DNA from: Chitinophaga varians
GTDB taxonomy: Bacteria; Bacteroidota; Bacteroidia; Chitinophagales; Chitinophagaceae
NCBI RefSeq assembly: GCF_012641275.1
Contig: NZ_JABAIA010000003.1
Span: 248,001-312,000 of the forward strand
Direction: 5' to 3'
DNA: 64,000 bases
Part shown: piece after piece, positions 58,277 through 64,000 of the stretch
How the letters are laid out: each line of letters opens with the position of its first letter
Position numbering within the stretch: the stretch's first letter is position 1
Made by a program: the position numbers and the translations under genes
The notes under the pieces: model-generated
The model's input: the letters and a program-made list of their open reading frames with translations, nothing else
Database searches by the model: none
Told to the model about the DNA's origin: nothing

Positions 58277-59285
58277 AGGCGTATTCCCCTGGTTAACGGC
58301 GCTGCTGGTGGCCGCTGTCCTGCTGTCGGCTTGTCTGGGCGCCATAGATATCCATATCAGGGAGATCGCCGGTGCTGCGGGAAAACTGTTTTATAACGGC
58401 AGTGACTATACGCTTCATGAGCGGGTTTTCCTGGAAATACGGTTGCCCCGCGTGCTGTTCTGTTTATTTGCCGGCGCCGCGCTGGCGGTAGGCGGCGTGC
58501 TGTTGCAGGCGCTGTTCAGGAATCCCATCATAGAACCGGGCCTGATAGGCACTTCCAGCGGGGCCGCCTTTGGCGCCGCGCTATATTTTGTCGCAGGCGC
58601 AACTTTCCACTTTCATGCCGGCGTTTGGATGTTGCCGTTGGCAGCCTGCGCCGGCGCTATGCTGGCCACTTTTATGGTGCTGGGTTTGTCAGGCAGCAGG
58701 GAAAACGGTAAAACAGGCATTGTTACGTTGTTGCTGATGGGCATAGCTGTCAATGCCTTGTTCCTCAGCGGCACCGGCTTTTTGTCGTACATCGCGCGGG
58801 ACCCGCAGGCGCGCTCTATTACTTTCTGGAACCTCGGCACTTTATCCGGCGCCAATTGGGAATCAGTGGTCATCACCGCTATTGTGGTGACGCTGTGCTG
58901 TTGGCGGGCCATGGCCTGCGCGGCCAGGCTCAATCTGTTGATGCTGGGAGAGGAGGAAGCGCAGTTGTCGGGTGTTGGCGTAAAGCGGTTGAAGATGGAA
59001 GTGATGGTTATCAATGTGATCATGATAGCGGTGGTAACGGCTTTTACGGGAGTGATCAGTTTTGTGGGGCTGGTGGTGCCGCATTTGCTGCGTATCTGGA
59101 AGGGAGCAGACAACCGTTACCTGGTGGCTGCCGGCGCGCTCACCGGCGCCATATTGCTGACAGCTGCGGACATTGCGGCCAGGCTGCTGCTGCGGCCTGC
59201 GGAGCTGCCGATAGGCATTGTTACTTCCCTGGCCGGTGTGCCTGTGTTTATTTTTTTACTGAAGAAGAAAAAATATTATTTCTGA
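58257..59285 (+). CDS. hmuU: Heme ABC transporter permease (FecCD family)
   Basis: 342 aa, about ten membrane spans. FecCD/BtuC signatures: Glu-Ile-Arg-Leu-Pro-Arg-Val-Leu, Gly-Val-Leu-Leu-Gln-Ala-Leu-Phe-Arg-Asn-Pro, Leu-Ile-Gly-Thr-Ser-Ser-Gly-Ala-Ala, Asn-Leu-Gly-Thr-Leu-Ser-Gly-Ala, Phe-Val-Gly-Leu-Val-Val-Pro-His-Leu-Leu-Arg, and a Leu-Arg-Pro-Ala-Glu-Leu-Pro-Ile-Gly end. The dimer forms the inner-membrane channel. The stop codon overlaps the ATPase start (TGATG). Confidence 0.93.
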   Translation: MQNSPNKGVFPWLTALLVAAVLLSACLGAIDIHIREIAGAAGKLFYNGSDYTLHERVFLEIRLPRVLFCLFAGAALAVGGVLLQALFRNPIIEPGLIGTSSGAAFGAALYFVAGATFHFHAGVWMLPLAACAGAMLATFMVLGLSGSRENGKTGIVTLLLMGIAVNALFLSGTGFLSYIARDPQARSITFWNLGTLSGANWESVVITAIVVTLCCWRAMACAARLNLLMLGEEEAQLSGVGVKRLKMEVMVINVIMIAVVTAFTGVISFVGLVVPHLLRIWKGADNRYLVAAGALTGAILLTAADIAARLLLRPAELPIGIVTSLAGVPVFIFLLKKKKYYF

Positions 59286-60076
59286 TGCTTGCCTTATCTG
59301 GTATTACCTGTATAAAACACAACAACGTATTGCTGGAAGACATCAGCGTACAATGGGGCCCTGGCAGGATGCACATCGTCATGGGGCCTAACGGCGCCGG
59401 CAAATCCACGTTGCTGCGGATTGCGGCGGGACAGCTGGCGCCGGCGTCGGGCACTGTCATGTACGGTAACAGGCCGGTCACCGATTTCTCCGTGAAAGAG
59501 CTGGCCGCTGTCAGGGCGGCGCTGTCGCAGCAGCAGGAGCTGGCCTTCCCGCTGAAAGTAAGGGAAGTGGTGCTGATGGGCCGCTACCCGCATATCCAGG
59601 GCGTGCCCACGCTGACGGATAAACGTTACTGCAGGGAGGCGATGGCGCTGTTTGACCTGGAAGACCTGGCGGAGCGCGACTATCTCAGTCTGTCCGGCGG
59701 GGAAAAGCAGCGGGTACATTTTGCGCGTGTGCTGGCCCAGATATGGGAAAGCCCGCTCCATGGCTGCCGTTACCTGCTGCTGGACGAGCCGCTCACCTTC
59801 CTGGACGTACACTTCCAGTTCCGGTTCATGCGCCAGCTAAAAGTACTGCTGCAACAGCAGGACCTGGTAATCGTGGCGGTGCTGCACGACCTGCATATCG
59901 CTGCGAAGTTTGCCGATAACGTCCTGTTGCTGCATAAAGGCCGGATGGTGGCACAAGGTACCCGTGAAGCGGTGCTGACGCCTGCCCATATTCAACAGGT
60001 ATATCAGCTGGATAGTGAAGACATCGCGGCCGTTATACCTGTTTATCATTCACCAATATCTGTTTCTCACACTTAA
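59285..60076 (+). CDS. hmuV: Heme ABC transporter ATP-binding protein
   Basis: 263 aa from the ATG that overlaps the permease stop; the same frame is open further upstream but that part lies inside the permease gene. Walker A Gly-Pro-Asn-Gly-Ala-Gly-Lys-Ser-Thr (about residues 36-44), Q-loop region Ser-Gln-Gln-Gln-Glu, signature Leu-Ser-Gly-Gly-Glu-Lys-Gln-Arg, Walker B Leu-Leu-Leu-Asp-Glu-Pro-Leu, and H-loop Val-Leu-His-Asp-Leu. This is the HmuV branch of FepC-type importers. Confidence 0.93.
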   Translation: MLALSGITCIKHNNVLLEDISVQWGPGRMHIVMGPNGAGKSTLLRIAAGQLAPASGTVMYGNRPVTDFSVKELAAVRAALSQQQELAFPLKVREVVLMGRYPHIQGVPTLTDKRYCREAMALFDLEDLAERDYLSLSGGEKQRVHFARVLAQIWESPLHGCRYLLLDEPLTFLDVHFQFRFMRQLKVLLQQQDLVIVAVLHDLHIAAKFADNVLLLHKGRMVAQGTREAVLTPAHIQQVYQLDSEDIAAVIPVYHSPISVSHT

Positions 60077-60088
60077 ACAACCTGAATA

Positions 60089-60622
60089 ATGAAAAAGCAA
60101 TTTGTCTGGAAGCCTTTACGGCACTGCATGCTGCTGATGACATGGCTGTTGCTCGGTACAACGGTATCGGCACAACGGCATGAGTCACGCCAGCAGCCTA
60201 AAGAACCTGATTGGGTCACTATGATGGATGATCCCAATGTTAATTTTTTCGTGATAGAAAAATCTTTCAACGATTTCTGGAAGGGGAAGGAATTGCCTAT
60301 AGAAGAAGATGAAATACTGGACGTGAAAAAGAACACCGAGCGGAAACGGCGGTTCCTGGGCATTTTCAAGAGAAAAGAATCTGAAGCGGAACGCGACAGG
60401 GAAGAAGATGCACGCAAATACGCCTTCGCCTACAAAAAGTACCAATGGTGGAGAAGGCAGGTACTGCCCTATGTACAGCCGGACGGGTCTATCCTTAGCA
60501 GCGAAAGGCAGGTGCAGATATGGCAGCAGCAAAAACAACTAAAGACCAACATACAGGAAAAGCACGCGAAAGACAAGAAAGAACAGGAGAAGAACAATGA
60601 TAACTCCGGCAAAAAGTTGTAA
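60089..60622 (+). CDS. Hypothetical secreted basic protein linked to heme operon
   Basis: 177 aa. Signal peptide to about Thr-Thr-Val-Ser-Ala-Gln. The mature part begins with Pro-Asp-Trp-Val-Thr-Met-Met-Asp-Asp-Pro-Asn-Val-Asn-Phe and has a highly charged C-terminal half with Lys/Glu/Arg runs, likely helical. The Glu-Glu-Asp-Ala-Arg-Lys-Tyr-Ala-Phe-Ala-Tyr-Lys-Lys-Tyr-Gln-Trp-Trp-Arg block is aromatic. No family recognised. Starts 12 bp after hmuV, so probably cotranscribed. Confidence 0.75.
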   Translation: MKKQFVWKPLRHCMLLMTWLLLGTTVSAQRHESRQQPKEPDWVTMMDDPNVNFFVIEKSFNDFWKGKELPIEEDEILDVKKNTERKRRFLGIFKRKESEAERDREEDARKYAFAYKKYQWWRRQVLPYVQPDGSILSSERQVQIWQQQKQLKTNIQEKHAKDKKEQEKNNDNSGKKL

Positions 60623-60661
60623 AACAATAGCGATTCCCCATCATCAACTGAAATAACCGCA

Positions 60662-63600
60662 ATGACTATGCGTAAATATATATACCTGTTTTTATCCGCC
60701 CTTTTTTTATCGGTATCTGCCGCAGCGCAGAACTATGGCAACTGGCGGAACATAGGCCCGGTGCTGTTCCCGGTCAACTCTTCGGGACAGATCAACGGCA
60801 TCGGCCGCGTTACACAGATGAAGTTCCACCCTTCCAATGCAGCCACCATCTACGCCACCAGCGTATGGGGCCTCTGGAAAAGTACGGACACGGCCAATAC
60901 CTGGCAGTTGCAGGGCACCGACGAGCTGCCTAAAGCGTCCTGCGCTTCCGTATGCATTGATTATACCAATGATCAGATCATGTACCTGGGAACAGGTGAT
61001 CCCAACTACTATGGCACAGCGTTGGGTGTTTACAAAACCACTGACGGCGGGCAGTCGTGGCTGCCTTCCAACAGCGGCATCGGCAACCGGATGGCAGTAG
61101 AACTGCTTATGTCGAAAACAGATCACAATGTGCTGATCGCCGCTACCAACGATGGCATATGGAAAACAACGGATGGAGGCACTTCCTGGACCAACAAGCT
61201 CAGTGGCGGCCAGTTCACGGATATGGCTTACAAGGCGTCCACCAATACCACAACTATCTATGCCGTAAACATGGCCGGTGGGTTCTATACGTCCACTGAT
61301 ATGGGCGAAACCTGGACGCCCGTTGCGCTTACCTTGCCGGCTGCGGGGGCCAAAGGCAGCAGGATAGCCGTAACACCCGCCGATTCCAACCGGGTGTATG
61401 TAGGAATGGTAGGCGCCAATGATGCCGTTTCCGGCGGCGTGATCTATAAATCCACCAATGGCGGCACCAGTTTCACACAGGTAAAAGGCGACGTGGCACC
61501 CAATCTGGTAGGCTATAATGCCACCTCCAGCGGCCAGGGTAACTATAACTTCGCTATTGGCGCAGATCCGGTGAATGCGGACATTCTTTACCTGGTGGCG
61601 CATATTGTATGGAAAAGCACTGACGGCGGCAGCAACTGGACACAGATACAGACGGGTTGGTGGACCATGATCCACACGGACATGCATGGCATCAAGGTAA
61701 GTCCCTATAACACCAGTAAGGTGTTTAACTACAATGATGGCGGCGTGTGGCTCAGCACAGATGGCGGTACCAACTGGGTGCCACGCAGCGACGGGCTTTC
61801 GTCAACGGAAGTGTACCATGCCTCCAACAGCCCTATCCGCCGGGATATGATCAGCATCGGCACGCAGGACAACGGAGAGCTGTATTACAAATACGCCGTC
61901 AATCCGTGGTTTACCAACAGGGGCGGCGACTGGGGCTCACGTTCCGCATTTGACTATAACACCAACAACCAGGTGTATTATTACGAAAACGGTAAGCGAA
62001 GAGCGGTAACCGGTAGTGAAAGCGCTTATAATGTGCCGTTCACCGCTTCCAATAAGATGGAGCTGGAATTTACGCCCGCCAATGTGAGCGTGGCGTTCAT
62101 CGCTGATACGGGACTGTGGCGCAGTACCAACATTACCGCAGCTTCCCCCGCATGGACCAGGCTGGTGAACAACACAGAAAAGATCAAGGCGCTGCATGTC
62201 AGCAATGCGGATGCCAATGTGGTGTATTATGTCACCACCAATCAGAAAGTATACCGTACCCGCAATGCGTTGGCGGCATCGCCCACCTTTGTCAGCGTGG
62301 CCGCGCCGGTGGCCACCAGTGTAGCCGCCAGCGTTACTACCATTAAAAGCGATACCAATGTGGTGTATGTTTCCTGCGGCAGCAAAGTGTACCGCTCCGC
62401 AGACCAGGGGAACACTTTCACTGACATCAGTGGCACGCTGCCGCCGGTGAATATTATCCGGCTGCTGGAAGACCGTTACGCTACCAACGAATCGGTATAC
62501 CTTGCCACCGCGCGCGGCGTATACTACCGCAACAAGAACATGGCCGACTGGTCGCTGTATTCCATCGGACTGCCCACGGTTGCTGACATTACGGACATCT
62601 TTGCCTACAACAACGGTGTGGCGGACAGCAGTGAACTGCGGGTGAGCTTTTATGGCCGTGGTGTTTTTGGCACCAAATTCAATAACGCCATCACGCCGCT
62701 GGTTTCTTTTTCGGCCACCACTGTCAATACGACCGCCGGCGGCGTTAGCAAATCAGGATGCAGGCCTTATACGGATTATACAGTTGACCTGACCATCAGC
62801 CCGGCTCCCTCCGGTAATGCCAATGTGCAGCTGGTGGCAGGTTCTACGTCTTCCGCGGTGAAGGGCATCGATTATGATGTGACCACCAACGGCAGCTTTA
62901 CCACGCCCGGCGACACGCTGGTCTTCGCATCCGGACAGACGGCGCCACGCACCGTTACCCTCAGGGTGTACGGCAGTAAGACAGACCTGGCCGGCAAATA
63001 TGCATTGCTGTCGTTTAACGTCAACGGTACTACGAATGCGATGGCTAACCCGTCAGCACAAACCTGCCGCGTGAATATCAGCTATCCGGACGGATCGCCG
63101 GTAGGAGATACGGGGCTTGTTAACCTCACTTACGGCAACGGTACTACGGGGGGCAGCGCGTCCAGCCCGTTCAATGGCACACAGTCTGACAAACGTACCC
63201 AGACTATTTATCCGGCAGATGAGCTGAGAGCGGCAGGGCTGCAACGCGGCAATATCTACTCCATCGCTTATCATGTGATTTCACGTACCGTCACTACTAC
63301 CAGCACGTTCCAGAATTTCAACCTGGCAGTAGGCACTACCTTACAGCCAACGTTTACGGACACACAATTTGATAACAGTCCGGTCACAACGGTGTACAGT
63401 GGCAGCATCAGCGTAACGGACACCGGATGGGTGCAAGTTCCGTTCTCACAGCCCTTCTACTGGGACGGCAGCAGTAACATCCTTATACAGTCCTGCTACA
63501 ACAATGCGGACGGTACAGACCAGGGAGACAATCTCGTTGCGTCTATTTCTGTGAGCGGTGCCAATCCTACGGCATTCCAGCGGCAGACCAGCGGTGCAGG

Positions 63601-64000
63601 GTGTAGTTTCAATGCGCCGGGCTATGGCTCTACCAGGCCTAACCTGATCTTTAATACACGGCCCGCCGTTACTACGGTGGCGGGTACACTGAATACCAAC
63701 ACTACGCAGTACCTCGGGCCTAATGCCACCGTTTACTTTGCGGACAGCACCGGCAAGGTCCTGGCGAAGGTGAAAAACCTGTCGGCCTTTGACTATGGCT
63801 GCGCCACCGTGCAGATAGACCGTGCAGGCGCCACTGCCGTGCCGTTCTGGGATACCGTCCCTACACATTACCTGGCTTCAAAAACATATAAGATCACGAC
63901 TGCCAATAACAACAGTGCCGGCAGCCTGCAGGTAACGTTATATTATACCGCCGCTGAAAAACAAGGTTGGGAGGCCGCTACAGGTCTCACCTGGGATTCC
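60662..64000 (+). CDS. Large secreted BNR/sortilin-like protein, 3' end cut by the window
   Basis: The frame is open from the ATG at 60662 to the last base, giving 1113 codons with no stop. Signal peptide to about Val-Ser-Ala-Ala-Ala-Gln. The first about 650 residues have many BNR/VPS10 repeats of the form Lys-Thr-Thr-Asp-Gly-Gly-xx-Trp (for example Tyr-Lys-Thr-Thr-Asp-Gly-Gly-Gln-Ser-Trp and Trp-Lys-Ser-Thr-Asp-Gly-Gly-Ser-Asn-Trp), typical of ten-bladed propellers. A Calx-beta-like segment follows near 680-790, then a jelly-roll-like domain with Asn-Ile-Leu-Ile-Gln-Ser-Cys-Tyr-Asn-Asn. A type IX sorting end is probable beyond the window. Its link to heme uptake is only by position. Confidence 0.85.
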   Translation, partial: MTMRKYIYLFLSALFLSVSAAAQNYGNWRNIGPVLFPVNSSGQINGIGRVTQMKFHPSNAATIYATSVWGLWKSTDTANTWQLQGTDELPKASCASVCIDYTNDQIMYLGTGDPNYYGTALGVYKTTDGGQSWLPSNSGIGNRMAVELLMSKTDHNVLIAATNDGIWKTTDGGTSWTNKLSGGQFTDMAYKASTNTTTIYAVNMAGGFYTSTDMGETWTPVALTLPAAGAKGSRIAVTPADSNRVYVGMVGANDAVSGGVIYKSTNGGTSFTQVKGDVAPNLVGYNATSSGQGNYNFAIGADPVNADILYLVAHIVWKSTDGGSNWTQIQTGWWTMIHTDMHGIKVSPYNTSKVFNYNDGGVWLSTDGGTNWVPRSDGLSSTEVYHASNSPIRRDMISIGTQDNGELYYKYAVNPWFTNRGGDWGSRSAFDYNTNNQVYYYENGKRRAVTGSESAYNVPFTASNKMELEFTPANVSVAFIADTGLWRSTNITAASPAWTRLVNNTEKIKALHVSNADANVVYYVTTNQKVYRTRNALAASPTFVSVAAPVATSVAASVTTIKSDTNVVYVSCGSKVYRSADQGNTFTDISGTLPPVNIIRLLEDRYATNESVYLATARGVYYRNKNMADWSLYSIGLPTVADITDIFAYNNGVADSSELRVSFYGRGVFGTKFNNAITPLVSFSATTVNTTAGGVSKSGCRPYTDYTVDLTISPAPSGNANVQLVAGSTSSAVKGIDYDVTTNGSFTTPGDTLVFASGQTAPRTVTLRVYGSKTDLAGKYALLSFNVNGTTNAMANPSAQTCRVNISYPDGSPVGDTGLVNLTYGNGTTGGSASSPFNGTQSDKRTQTIYPADELRAAGLQRGNIYSIAYHVISRTVTTTSTFQNFNLAVGTTLQPTFTDTQFDNSPVTTVYSGSISVTDTGWVQVPFSQPFYWDGSSNILIQSCYNNADGTDQGDNLVASISVSGANPTAFQRQTSGAGCSFNAPGYGSTRPNLIFNTRPAVTTVAGTLNTNTTQYLGPNATVYFADSTGKVLAKVKNLSAFDYGCATVQIDRAGATAVPFWDTVPTHYLASKTYKITTANNNSAGSLQVTLYYTAAEKQGWEAATGLTWDS

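Noticed and set aside
58856..59284. Upstream extension of the heme ATPase frame
   Set aside because: It lies inside the FecCD permease in another frame; the ATPase fold begins at the ATG at 59285, which overlaps the permease stop.
60707..61687. Minus-strand ORF of 326 codons
   Set aside because: It lies opposite the BNR-repeat gene and is rich in Gly, Ile and His as expected for the complement of Thr/Asn/Gly-rich repeats.
1..64000. CRISPR arrays, rRNA genes, prophage or integrase genes
   Set aside because: Read for them on both strands; no regular spaced repeats, no rRNA segments and no recombinase were found.

Overview
The window looks like chromosomal DNA of a Bacteroidota bacterium, most likely Chitinophaga or a close relative. 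Supporting signs are SusC/SusD pairs, a hybrid two-component sensor with an AraC output domain, a type IX secretion sorting domain, FtsX-type permeases, GLPGLI/DUF4412-like secreted proteins, a TTTG / TAnnTTTG promoter in front of a tRNA, and near-absent Shine-Dalgarno sequences. The genus is an inference; I ran no database search.

Layout. 1-6.4 kb: end of an FtsX permease, a diadenylate-cyclase-like protein, a TonB-dependent receptor, a DRB0094-type RNA ligase and an unrecognised gene. 6.4-9.7 kb: a DinB protein, then a tight minus-strand group (SRPBCC, AraC regulator, unknown 313-aa protein, GNAT). 9.8-10.1 kb: tRNA-Lys(UUU) with promoter and terminator. 10.1-26.3 kb: a complete fructan utilisation locus made of a sensor with a sugar-binding domain, sugar importer, fructokinase, SusC, SusD, a DUF4960 surface lipoprotein and three GH32 enzymes. 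26.3-28.5 kb: scarred DNA with a dead IS481-type transposase, a monooxygenase fragment, a DNA-alkylation-repair-like gene and two more copies of the sequence that follows the tRNA. This suggests past insertions at the tRNA-Lys 3' end.

28.6-35.5 kb: the most striking locus is a ribosomally made, modified peptide system of the grasp-with-spasm type. It has five small precursor genes, all with a Gly-Gly leader, an ATP-grasp ligase, a SPASM-domain protein without a radical-SAM motif, a coupled 59-aa ORF, a C39-peptidase ABC exporter and an HlyD adaptor. Two precursors encode identical core peptides although their DNA differs at ten synonymous sites, which points to selection on the mature product.

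35.5-46 kb: ordinary housekeeping and accessory genes. These are a quinone oxidoreductase, Crp/Fnr regulator, T9SS-sorted surface protein, SGNH-like protein with Cys in place of Ser, OYE-type alkene reductase, YdeI protein, a divergent NmrA/HxlR pair with a palindromic operator candidate, and an orphan SUKH-3 immunity protein. 46-53.1 kb: a four-gene operon of planctomycete-type cytochrome (PSCyt1/DUF1549/DUF1553), DUF1501, NHL-repeat and DUF2231/cytochrome/LRR proteins. 53.4-54.8 kb: two secreted proteins. 55-64 kb: a heme uptake operon (TonB receptor, HmuT, HmuU, HmuV), then an unknown exported protein and a large BNR/sortilin-like protein cut by the window end.
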